From: Alphaproteobacteria bacterium
Lineage (GTDB): Bacteria > Pseudomonadota > Alphaproteobacteria > GCA-2731375
Assembly (NCBI GenBank): GCA_028281075.1
Contig: JANQKO010000304.1
Coordinates: forward strand, 1-24,354
Length of the DNA stretch: 24,354 bases
Direction: 5' to 3'
The translations under genes were made by a program, and so were the position numbers. The notes below the pieces were generated by a model that ran no database searches, was not told where the DNA came from, and worked only from the letters and a program-made list of their open reading frames with translations. This document shows, piece after piece, positions 1 to 8,837 of this stretch. Each line of letters starts with the position of its first letter. The stretch's first letter is position 1.

Positions 1-1
1 G

Positions 2-760
2 GCGGGCCCGGACGAGGCCGATGTCGTGCTGCTGGTCGACACCTTCAATCGCTATTTCGAGCCGGAAAACGTGCGCGCCGCGCTTGCGGTGCTGGGCGCC
101 GGCGGCTATCGCGTGCATGTCGCTGAGGCCGCCGACGCGGGCCGGCCGCTCTGCTGCGGACGGACGTTCCTGTCGGCGGGGCTGGTCGACGAGGCGAAGG
201 CCGAGGCCCGGCGCCTGCTGGAAGCGCTGCGTCCGCATGTGGCGCGGGGGCGGCCGGTGATCGGGCTGGAACCGTCTTGCCTGTTCACGCTGCGCGACGA
301 ATTCCTGGCCATGCTGCCGGGCGAGGAGACGGCCAGGCTCGCCGAGAACGCCATGCTGTTCGAGGAATTCCTGATCCGCGAGCAGGAGCAGAACAGGCTC
401 GATTTGCCGCTGAAGCCGCTCTCCGAGCCGCGGGCGCTGCTGCACGGCCATTGCCATCAGAAAGCGTTCGGCGCCATGACGGCGGTCGAGCGGGTGCTGG
501 GCCTGGTGCCGGGACTGGCGGTGGAGACGATCCCGTCGGGTTGTTGTGGCATGGCCGGCGCCTTCGGCTACGAGGCCGCGCATTACGATATCTCGATGAA
601 GATCGGCGAGCTGGACCTGCTGCCGGCGGTGCGCGCAGCCGACGCCGGGACGCTGATCGTCGCCGACGGCACGAGCTGCCGGCATCAGATCAGGGACGGC
701 GCCCAGCGGTCGGCCGTCCATGTCGCCCGCGTCCTGGAACGCGCGCTGGCGAACGGTTAG
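2..760 (+). CDS. Fe-S oxidoreductase / FAD-linked oxidase C-terminal part (CCG domains), 5' truncated
   Basis: The reading frame is open from the first base of the window, so the true start lies upstream and only the last 252 codons are visible. Two cysteine-rich (CCG, DUF224-type) modules can be read. The first ends in CCGRTFLSAG followed by GLEPSCLFTLRDEF. The second has LHGHCHQKAFG, then IPSGCCGMAGAFGYE, then a final TSCRHQI. This paired CCG arrangement is known from GlpC, GlcF, the HdrB/D subunits and the C-terminal half of fused GlcD-GlcF-like FAD/Fe-S dehydrogenases, where it binds Fe-S centres or passes electrons on from a 2-hydroxyacid oxidation. The stop lies 12 bp before the aminotransferase gene, so they are probably co-transcribed. 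Inference: this is the tail of a lactate/glycolate-type or D-2-hydroxyglutarate-type dehydrogenase whose 2-oxoacid product (perhaps glyoxylate) feeds the aminotransferase. The substrate cannot be told from this part. Confidence 0.85.
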   Translation, partial: AGPDEADVVLLVDTFNRYFEPENVRAALAVLGAGGYRVHVAEAADAGRPLCCGRTFLSAGLVDEAKAEARRLLEALRPHVARGRPVIGLEPSCLFTLRDEFLAMLPGEETARLAENAMLFEEFLIREQEQNRLDLPLKPLSEPRALLHGHCHQKAFGAMTAVERVLGLVPGLAVETIPSGCCGMAGAFGYEAAHYDISMKIGELDLLPAVRAADAGTLIVADGTSCRHQIRDGAQRSAVHVARVLERALANG

Positions 761-772
761 GGAGGAACTTCG

Positions 773-1945
773 ATGACGACACGTGCCGGCCGCCACTTCC
801 TGCAGATCCCCGGTCCGACCAACGTGCCCGACCGGGTGCTGCGGGCGATCGACCGGGCCACCATCGACCATCGCGGCCCCGACTTCGTCGACCTGGCGAA
901 CGAGGTGCTGGCCGGCCTGAAGCCGGTGTTCGGCACCGAGCAGCCGGTGATCGTCTATCCCTCGTCGGGTACCGGGGCCTGGGAGGCGGCGCTGGTCAAC
1001 ACCCTGTCGCCGGGCGACCGGGTGCTGATGTACGAGACCGGCCATTTCGCGACGCTGTGGCGCGAACTCGCCGGCCGGCTGGGCCTGGAGGTCGAGCTGA
1101 TCGGCGGCAACTGGGCCGGCGGCGCCGATCCGGCGGCGATCGAGGCGCGGCTGGCCGACGACAGGGCGCAGGCCATCAAGGCCGTCTGCGTGGTCCACAA
1201 CGAGACCTCGACCGGTGTCACCAGCCGGATCGCCGAAATCCGCGCCGCCATCGACCGCGCCGGCCACCCCGCGCTCTACCTGGTCGATACGATCTCGTCG
1301 CTGGCCTCGATCGACTACCGGCATGACGAATGGGGCGTCGACGTCACCGTCGGCGGCTCGCAGAAGGGGCTGATGCTGCCGCCGGGCCTGGGCTTCAACG
1401 CGGTCAGCGAGAAGGCGCGCGCCGCCGCCGCCTCGGCCCGGCTGCCGCGGTCATACTGGGACTGGGAGGCGATGCTGGCCGGCAACGCGGCCGGGGCGTT
1501 TCCCTATACACCGGCGACGAACCTGCTCTACGGCCTGCGCGAAGCGCTGATCATGCTGCGCGAGGAGGGGCTGGCCAACGTGTTCGCCCGGCACGACCGG
1601 CATGCCGAGGCGACGCGCCGCGCGGTGCGGGCCTGGGGCTTGGACATCCTCTGCGCCGATCCGGCCGAATACAGCAGTTCGCTGACCGCCGTCCGCATGC
1701 CGGACGGCCATGACGCGGACGCGCTGCGGCAGGTCATTCTGGACCGCTTCGACATGTCGCTCGGCGCCGGCCTCGGCAAGCTGAAGGGCCGGATCTTCCG
1801 GATCGGCCATCTCGGGGACTTCAACGACCTGATGCTGGCCGGCACGCTCTGCGGCGTCGAAATGGGCCTGTCGCTGGTGAACGTGCCGAGCCGGCGCGGC
1901 GGCGTCGATGCCGCCATGTCGTATTTGTGCGAGGAAGAACATTAG
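773..1945 (+). CDS. Serine/alanine-glyoxylate-type class V aminotransferase
   Basis: A 390-aa PLP-dependent fold-type I (class V) aminotransferase. It opens with the family hallmark QIPGPTNVPDRVL near residue 11, has the phosphate-binding SSGTGAWEAAL around 64-74, an Asp in LVDTISSL (D172) expected to contact the PLP pyridine nitrogen, and the Schiff-base lysine K198 in GGSQKGLMLPPG. Length and motifs match serine-glyoxylate aminotransferase (SgaA), which converts serine plus glyoxylate to hydroxypyruvate plus glycine in the cytosol. The same family includes alanine-glyoxylate and aspartate-glyoxylate (BhcA-type) enzymes, and sequence reading alone does not separate them. The ATG start has GGGAGGA 6-7 nt upstream. 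It follows the Fe-S oxidoreductase by 12 bp, which fits a module that oxidises a hydroxyacid and then transaminates the product. No hydroxypyruvate reductase or serine cycle gene is visible nearby. Confidence 0.88.
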   Translation: MTTRAGRHFLQIPGPTNVPDRVLRAIDRATIDHRGPDFVDLANEVLAGLKPVFGTEQPVIVYPSSGTGAWEAALVNTLSPGDRVLMYETGHFATLWRELAGRLGLEVELIGGNWAGGADPAAIEARLADDRAQAIKAVCVVHNETSTGVTSRIAEIRAAIDRAGHPALYLVDTISSLASIDYRHDEWGVDVTVGGSQKGLMLPPGLGFNAVSEKARAAAASARLPRSYWDWEAMLAGNAAGAFPYTPATNLLYGLREALIMLREEGLANVFARHDRHAEATRRAVRAWGLDILCADPAEYSSSLTAVRMPDGHDADALRQVILDRFDMSLGAGLGKLKGRIFRIGHLGDFNDLMLAGTLCGVEMGLSLVNVPSRRGGVDAAMSYLCEEEH

Positions 1946-2002
1946 GGATTCGCAATAACACGCCGCCGGACAACAAATTCGCCGTTCCGGCCCGTGGCAC
2001 AA

Positions 2003-2031
2003 TTGACTAAGCCGCGGATCGCTCTTACCGT
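2003..2031 (+). promoter_or_regulatory. Possible sigma70-type promoter for the ABC transporter operon
   Basis: The 147-bp gap between the aminotransferase and the first ABC gene contains TTGACT (2003-2008) and TACCGT (2026-2031) separated by 17 bp. The -35 box is good and the -10 box is poor. The gap also has GCCGGA/TCCGGC arms (about 1968-1988) that could terminate the upstream unit. Weak evidence, from position and hexamer match only. Confidence 0.3.
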
Positions 2032-2092
2032 CCCTTTCTATCGGTTGCGTAGATAACGAGAGATAAGCGACCGGTTAACAGGGAGGTGTTCG

Positions 2093-3087
2093 GTGGCGAA
2101 GCTGCTCGAGATCGACAGTCTTCGAACGCAGTTCTTCACCTCAGCGGGCACGGTTCAGGCCGTCGACGGCATCAGTTATGACGTCGAGGAAGGCGAGACC
2201 GTCGCCATCGTGGGGGAGTCCGGTTGCGGCAAGTCCGTCAGCGCCCTGTCGCTGCTGCGCCTGATCCCGGACCCGCCGGGCCGGATCGTCGGCGGCGGCA
2301 TCAGGTTCATGGGCCGCGACCTGCTGGCGCTCAGCGAGGAGGACATGCGGCAGGTCCGCGGCAGGGACATCGGCATGGTGTTCCAGGAGCCGATGACCTC
2401 GCTGAACCCGGTGCTGACGATCGAGCGGCAGTTGACCGAAACGCTGGAAACCCATCTCGGCGTGTCGCGCGAGAAGGCCAACGCCCGGGCGCTGGAGCTG
2501 CTGCAGCTCGTCGGCATTTCCGATCCCAAGCGGCGCCTGACGCAATACCCGCATCACCTGAGCGGCGGCATGCGGCAGCGGGTGATGATCGCCATGGCGC
2601 TGGCCTGCGAGCCGAAGCTGATCATCGCCGACGAGCCGACCACGGCGCTCGACGTCACGATCCAGGCCCAGATCCTGCAGCTCATGAAGGACCTGACCCG
2701 GCGGCTGGGGGTGGCGCTGATCATCATCACGCATAACCTGGGCGTGGTCGCGCGCTACGCCGATCGGGTCAACGTGATGTATGCCGGCAAGATCATCGAG
2801 CGCGGTGACGCCATGGAGATCTATCACAACCCGCGGCATCCCTACACGCTGGGGCTGCTGCGGTCGGTGCCGCGCCTGGACCATGCCCGGTCCGAGCGGC
2901 TGGAGCCGATCGACGGCCAGCCGCCCGACCTGACCCGGCTGGGCGCGGGCTGCGCCTTCCGGCCGCGCTGCCGCTACGCGGTCGAGCGCTGCGCCGGCGA
3001 GATCCCGCCGCTGGAATCGGTGTCCGACGGGCATCTCGCCGCCTGCTGGGTCAAGGACGAGCTCGGCACCGCCCTGAGGAAGGTCTC

Positions 3088-3091
<4 letters not shown>
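2093..3091 (+). CDS. Opp/Dpp-type ABC transporter ATP-binding protein (DppD/OppD-like)
   Basis: A 332-aa nucleotide-binding subunit on the cytoplasmic face of an oligopeptide/dipeptide/nickel-type importer. Walker A is GESGCGKS (41-48), the Q-loop glutamine is in VFQEP (Q98), the ABC signature LSGGMRQRV is at 156-164, Walker B with catalytic Glu is LIIADEP (176-182), and the H-loop His is in ITHNL (H214). The C-terminal extension ends in a cysteine cluster (GCAFRPRCRYAVERC), the oligo_HPY region typical of OppD/DppD and possibly Fe-S binding. The start is GTG, chosen because GGGAGG lies 6 nt upstream and the protein begins at the expected distance before Walker A. It overlaps the next ATPase gene by 4 bp (GTGA). 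Substrate class (peptide, opine, glycoside or other) cannot be decided from the ATPase. Confidence 0.93.
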
Positions 3092-4116
<1,025 letters not shown>

Positions 4117-4147
4117 CGACGGGTCCGGATATCCGATGAGGCTTTAA

Positions 4148-4168
4148 CGTCGACGGCAAAGGTCGACG
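4148..4168 (+). promoter_or_regulatory. Short intercistronic hairpin upstream of the binding-protein gene
   Basis: Perfect 7-bp arms CGTCGAC and GTCGACG enclose a 7-nt loop, ending about 6 nt before the AAGGGAGGA ribosome-binding site. A 10-bp palindrome CGGATATCCG (4126-4135) lies just upstream. These could adjust mRNA processing or binding-protein translation. No U-tract follows, so termination is unlikely. Confidence 0.35.
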
Positions 4169-4192
4169 AGAACCAAGGGAGGAATGTGTCAG

Positions 4193-5803
4193 ATGAAACG
4201 GAGTTTCCTGAAAACCGCGGCGGCGGTGGCGCTGGGCGCGTCGCTCGGCCTGACGTCGGCGATGGCGACGGCGGAGACGCCGAAGAAGGGCGGTGTCCTG
4301 AATTTCGTCGTCGGCAGCAAGATCCCGTCCTACGACGGCCATATCGAAACCACCTTCGGCATGATCCATCCGATCCGGCCGTTCTACAGCGTGCTGATCC
4401 GGGTCAATCCGGACAACCCGTCCTCGCCGACGGACTTCGTCTGCGACCTCTGCGTCGGCGACGTGCCGCGCCCGACGGACGATGGCAAGACCTACACCTT
4501 CAAGATCCGCCAGGGCGTCACGTTCCACAACGGCGCGCCGCTGACCGCGCAGGACATCAAGGCGACCTACGACAAGATCATTTTCCCGCCGGACGGCATC
4601 GCCAGCGCGCGCAAGGCCTTCTTCTCGATGGTCGAGTCGGTGACGGCGCCGGATGACACCACTGTCGTGTTCAAGCTGAAGTATCCGTCGGGATCGTTCA
4701 TTCCGGCGCTGGCGACGCCGTTCAACTTCATCTACAGCAAGGCCGACCTGGACCAGCACGGCCATACCTGGCACCAGAGGAACATCAACGGCTCGGGCGC
4801 CTTCAGGTTCGTCGAGCATCAGCCCGGCGCCTTCGTCGAGGGCGCGCGCAACGACAACTATTACGTCGACGGCAAGCCCTATCTCGACGGCTTCAAGGCC
4901 ATCGCGGCGCCGAAGATGGCGGTGCGGCTGCAGGCGATCCGCGGCGACCGCGCGGCGATCGAGTTCCGCGGCTTCCCGCCGAAGGCCCGCGACGACCTGG
5001 TCAAGGCCCTGGGCGACCAGATCACGGTGCAGGAAAGCGACTGGAACTGCGTGCTGCTGTTCACGCCGAACCAGAAGCGCAAGCCCTTCGACGACGTGCG
5101 CGTGCGCAAGGCGCTGACGCTGGCGGTCGACCGCTGGGGTGGCTCGAAGTACCTCTCGCGCATCGCCATCGTGAAGACGGTCGGCGGCGTCGCCTTCCCG
5201 AACCATCCGCTCGCCGCGACCCAGGGTGAGCTGAAGCAGTTGGCCGGTTACGGGACCGACCTGAAGAAGTCGCGTGCGGAAGCCCGGCGTCTGCTGAAGG
5301 AAGCCGGCGCCGAGGGGCTGGAGTTCGAGCTGCACAACCGCGGCGTCGACCAGCCCTACAAGGTCGTCGGCACCTGGCTGATCGACCAGTGGAAGCAGGT
5401 CGGTCTGAACGTGCGACAGCGCGTGCAGCCGACGGGTCCGTTCTATGACACGCTGCGCAAGAAGAAGGATTTCGACGTCTCGCTCGACTTCAACTGCCAG
5501 TCGGTCGTCAACCCGCTGGTCGACGTGTCGAAGTTCCTCGGCAGCGCCGGCAACAATTACGGCGAATACGAGGATCCGGTTCTGGAAGAGCTGTTCGACA
5601 AGATGAACCGGTCGGGCGACGAGGCCGAGCAGCGCGAGCTGATGCGGGCCTACGAGAAGCGGGCGCTGGACGAGATGGCCCATATCGGCGTCACGCTGTG
5701 GTGGTACAAGATCAACCCGCACCGGTCCTACGTGAAGGGCTGGAAGATCGCGCCCAGCCACTATCTCAACCAGGCGCTCGACAACGTCTGGCTGGACAAG
5801 TAG
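4193..5803 (+). CDS. ABC transporter periplasmic substrate-binding protein, family 5 (DppA/OppA-like)
   Basis: A 536-aa exported solute-binding protein that would capture the ligand in the periplasm. Residues 1-27 form a Sec signal peptide (MKRSFLKTAAAVALGASLG..., with AMATA before ETPKKGG). The mature protein has the family-5 signature (YTFKIRQGVTFHNGAPLTA), the paired ARNDNYYVDGKPYLDGF segment and the late RKALTLAVDR helix. I chose the ATG at 4193 over the in-frame ATG at 4184: AAGGGAGGA (4175-4183) abuts 4184 but lies 9 nt from 4193, and the second start gives a textbook signal peptide. There is no lipobox cysteine, so it should be soluble. It sits between the ATPases and permeases. Family 5 binds peptides, nickel, opines, glutathione and sugars, so the ligand is unknown. 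Confidence 0.92.
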   Translation: MKRSFLKTAAAVALGASLGLTSAMATAETPKKGGVLNFVVGSKIPSYDGHIETTFGMIHPIRPFYSVLIRVNPDNPSSPTDFVCDLCVGDVPRPTDDGKTYTFKIRQGVTFHNGAPLTAQDIKATYDKIIFPPDGIASARKAFFSMVESVTAPDDTTVVFKLKYPSGSFIPALATPFNFIYSKADLDQHGHTWHQRNINGSGAFRFVEHQPGAFVEGARNDNYYVDGKPYLDGFKAIAAPKMAVRLQAIRGDRAAIEFRGFPPKARDDLVKALGDQITVQESDWNCVLLFTPNQKRKPFDDVRVRKALTLAVDRWGGSKYLSRIAIVKTVGGVAFPNHPLAATQGELKQLAGYGTDLKKSRAEARRLLKEAGAEGLEFELHNRGVDQPYKVVGTWLIDQWKQVGLNVRQRVQPTGPFYDTLRKKKDFDVSLDFNCQSVVNPLVDVSKFLGSAGNNYGEYEDPVLEELFDKMNRSGDEAEQRELMRAYEKRALDEMAHIGVTLWWYKINPHRSYVKGWKIAPSHYLNQALDNVWLDK

Positions 5804-5829
5804 GTCGGTCGAGACCGGACCATACCGGC

Positions 5830-5850
5830 CACCCGCCCGTCGGGCGGGTG
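5830..5850 (+). promoter_or_regulatory. Strong hairpin between binding protein and permease genes (attenuator/mRNA stabiliser)
   Basis: Perfect 9-bp arms CACCCGCCC and GGGCGGGTG close a 3-nt loop, all G:C except the A:U pair near the base. An outer CCGG/CCGG pairing can extend it across bulges. No U-tract follows. In operons of this type such hairpins protect the 3' end of the binding-protein message and lower downstream permease expression. That role is inferred here from position. Confidence 0.6.
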
Positions 5851-5870
5851 CCCGGCTGTCGGGGCATTCG

Positions 5871-6842
5871 ATGTACAAGTATATCGTCAAGCGACTGCTG
5901 TTGATGGTGCCCACGCTGCTGGGCGCCGCCGTGCTGGTCTTCGCGCTGCTGCGCATGGTGCCGGGTGACGTCTGCGAGGTGCGGATGGCCGGTACCGGCC
6001 TCTACGTCGACCAGGAGGCGATCGATACCTGCCGCGAAAACCTCGGCATGAACGATCCCTATTACCTGCAGTTCTTCGACTTCATCGCCGGCTACGTCAC
6101 CTTCGACCTCGGCGAATCCATGTGGACCGGCAAGCCGGTCACCTACGAGATCGGCATCCGCTTCGAGCTGTCGCTGCAGCTCGCCATCATGGCGACGCTG
6201 GTGGCGGTCGCGGTGGCCATCCCGCTGGGCGTGATCTCGGCGATCAAGCAGAACACCTGGATCGACTATTTCGTGCGCGCGTTCAGTATCGCCGGCATCG
6301 CCATGCCGTCGTTCTGGCTCGGCATTCTGATCATTCTCGGCCTGCTGATCACGACCCAGGCCTGGTTCGGCCAGCCCTGGATGCCGCCGATCGAGTATGT
6401 CTCTGTGTTCGAGGACCCGCTGGCCAACATGTCGCAATTGATCTGGCCGGCCGTGGCCACGGGCTACCGCTACTCGGCGGTGGCCACGCGCATGACCCGC
6501 TCGGCGCTGCTGGAAGTGCTGCGCGAGGACTACGTCCGCACCGCGCGGGCGAAGGGCCTGCTGGAGCGCGTCATCATCAACCGGCACGCGCTGAAGAACG
6601 CGCTGCTGCCGGTGGTGACCATCATCGCGCTGGAATTCGCTTTCCTGATGGGCGGCCTGGTGGTCACCGAGCAGGTGTTCAACCTGAACGGCCTCGGCAA
6701 GCTGTTCGTCGAGGCGGTGCTGAACCACGACTTCACGCTGACCCAGCATCTGGTGATGCTGGTGGTGGCGATCTTCGTCCTCACCAACCTTGTGGTGGAC
6801 GTGCTGTATGCCTGGCTGGATCCGCGGATCCGCTACAGCTAG
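5871..6842 (+). CDS. ABC transporter permease (DppB/OppB-like)
   Basis: A 323-aa inner-membrane permease of the binding-protein-dependent type. The N-terminal helix (MYKYIVKRLLLMVPTLLGAAVLVFALLRMVPGD) is the OppB/DppB hallmark. Further hydrophobic segments follow at roughly 105-130, 140-165, 250-275 and 285-310. The EAA-loop consensus appears as DYVRTARAKGLLERVIINRHALKNALLPVV, which docks to the ATPases. The periplasmic loop after the first helix contains two cysteines (GDVCEVRM and DTCREN) that could form a disulfide. The ATG has only a weak GGGG ribosome-binding site 6 nt upstream, in keeping with lower expression than the binding protein. Nine bases of spacer contain the AGGAGG site of the next gene. 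Confidence 0.92.
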   Translation: MYKYIVKRLLLMVPTLLGAAVLVFALLRMVPGDVCEVRMAGTGLYVDQEAIDTCRENLGMNDPYYLQFFDFIAGYVTFDLGESMWTGKPVTYEIGIRFELSLQLAIMATLVAVAVAIPLGVISAIKQNTWIDYFVRAFSIAGIAMPSFWLGILIILGLLITTQAWFGQPWMPPIEYVSVFEDPLANMSQLIWPAVATGYRYSAVATRMTRSALLEVLREDYVRTARAKGLLERVIINRHALKNALLPVVTIIALEFAFLMGGLVVTEQVFNLNGLGKLFVEAVLNHDFTLTQHLVMLVVAIFVLTNLVVDVLYAWLDPRIRYS

Positions 6843-6855
6843 GAGGAACGGTCGA

Positions 6856-7755
6856 ATGGCGACACCGGACATCGGCTACGACAGCGGCATCGAGGAACTG
6901 CCGAAGTCGAAAACCTGGCTGGGCGCGGCGCTGGAGATGATGCGCAAGCAGCCATTGGGCGCGGCCGGCGGTTTCGTGGTCCTGGTGATGATCTTCATGG
7001 CCGTGTTCGCCGAGCTGATCGCGCCCTACGATCCGGAGGCGAACTCGTTCGAGTTCATGCTGGTCGGGCCGAGCACGGATTTCCTGCTGGGCACCGACCA
7101 GTTCGGCCGGGACCTGTTGTCGCGCATCATCTACGGCGCCCGCACGGCGCTCTATGTCGGCTTCGTCTCGGCCTTCTTCGGCGCCACGGCGGGCCTGGTG
7201 CTGGGCGTGGCCAGCGCCTATTTCGGCGGCAGGATCGACCTGCTGTTCCAGCGCGTGCTCGACGTCTTCATGGCGTTTCCGCTGATCATCATGGCGCTCG
7301 CGGTCGTCGCCATCCTGGGCACCGGCACGCAGAACGTGATCATCGCCATCACCGTGCCGTTCATTCCGCAATGCGCGCGCGTCGTGCGCTCGAGCGCGCT
7401 GGCGATCCGCGAGATCCCCTACGTGGACGCGGCCCGGGCCTGCGGCTTCAGCCATACCCGGATCATTCTCCGGCATATGGCGCCGAACGTGATGGCGCCC
7501 TACCTGATCATGCTGACCTCGTTCGTCGGCCAGGCGATCCTGCTGGAAGCGTCGCTGTCCTATCTCGGGCTCGGCGTGCAGGAGCCGACCGCCGCCTGGG
7601 GCCTGATGCTGCAGGGCGGCGCCGAGGAATATGCCGAGAGCGCGCCCTGGGTCGCGGTATTCCCCGGGCTGGCCATCACGCTGGCGGTGTTCGGCTTCAA
7701 CCTGTTCGGCGACGCGCTGCGCGACATGCTCGACCCGAAGCTGCGCTCGCGCTGA
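6856..7755 (+). CDS. ABC transporter permease (DppC/OppC-like)
   Basis: A 299-aa second permease. It has the OppC N-terminal region with KQPLGAAGGFVVLVMIFMAVFAELIAPYDP, then the family signature LLGTDQFGRDLLSRIIYGARTAL, and an EAA loop (EIPYVDAARACGFSHTRIILRHMAPNV). The C-terminus has SLSYLGLGVQEPTAAWGLML followed by a last helix and LRDMLDPKLRSR. I chose the ATG at 6856 because AGGAGG (6841-6846) stands 9 nt before it. An in-frame upstream ATG at 6790 would sit inside the preceding permease gene with no ribosome-binding site. It is the last gene of the transporter operon and converges on the poly-Asp protein gene, with the stop codons 23 bp apart. Confidence 0.92.
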   Translation: MATPDIGYDSGIEELPKSKTWLGAALEMMRKQPLGAAGGFVVLVMIFMAVFAELIAPYDPEANSFEFMLVGPSTDFLLGTDQFGRDLLSRIIYGARTALYVGFVSAFFGATAGLVLGVASAYFGGRIDLLFQRVLDVFMAFPLIIMALAVVAILGTGTQNVIIAITVPFIPQCARVVRSSALAIREIPYVDAARACGFSHTRIILRHMAPNVMAPYLIMLTSFVGQAILLEASLSYLGLGVQEPTAAWGLMLQGGAEEYAESAPWVAVFPGLAITLAVFGFNLFGDALRDMLDPKLRSR

Positions 7756-7778
7756 CCGCGGCGCCGTTTCGCGGCCGG

Positions 7779-7782
<4 letters not shown>
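7752..7782. terminator. Candidate bidirectional terminator at convergent stop codons
   Basis: CTGACCG (7752-7758) and CGGTCAG (7776-7782) are perfect 7-bp arms around a GC-rich core with a central TTT. The left arm contains the TGA of the permease gene and the right arm contains the stop of the opposing gene. There is no T-run, so intrinsic termination is inferred from symmetry and from the convergent arrangement only. Confidence 0.4.
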
Positions 7783-8594
<812 letters not shown>

Positions 8595-8754
8595 CCCGAA
8601 ATTCCTCCCTCTTCTTGCCGTGCTCGGCCAGGGTTCGGTGATCGGTCCTGGAATTCATGGTTAATAACATATTTCCTGCAATTTAGGAATTTCTACAGAT
8701 AGTGTTCGGCGAAAGGTCTGCAACCATTTGGTTGGTGCCTTCTTCGGACGGCCT
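8595..8754. other. AT-rich upstream region of the poly-Asp gene, no gene seen
   Basis: About 160 bp, markedly more AT-rich than its surroundings (8655-8705 especially). It holds the ribosome-binding site of the poly-Asp gene and presumably its promoter. On the minus strand TTGCAG and a following TATGTT/ATGAAT-like stretch are possible elements, but none is convincing. No ORF here has coding character. Confidence 0.5.
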
Positions 8755-8811
8755 CCCGGAGCAAGCCCGGTGATGACGAGAAGCCGTCATGCCGGCGCAG
8801 GCCGGCATGAC
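8755..8811. repeat. REP-like palindromes downstream of the ThDP-enzyme gene
   Basis: Two elements lie side by side. At 8755-8777 is CCCGGAGCAAGCCCGGTGAT and following bases, whose core GCAAGCCCGGTG recurs exactly at 14017-14028. At 8786-8811 are perfect 11-bp arms GTCATGCCGGC and GCCGGCATGAC around GCAG. Such palindromes are common intergenic repeats in alphaproteobacterial genomes. This one sits 27 bp past the stop of the minus-strand gene and could also end its transcript. Confidence 0.7.
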
Positions 8812-8837
8812 CGCGGCGCGGCCGTTGGCCGGACGGC

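Noticed and set aside
2000..2016. Sigma54 promoter at GTGGCACAATTGACTAA
   Set aside because: TGGCAC is present but there is no GC at the required -12 position.
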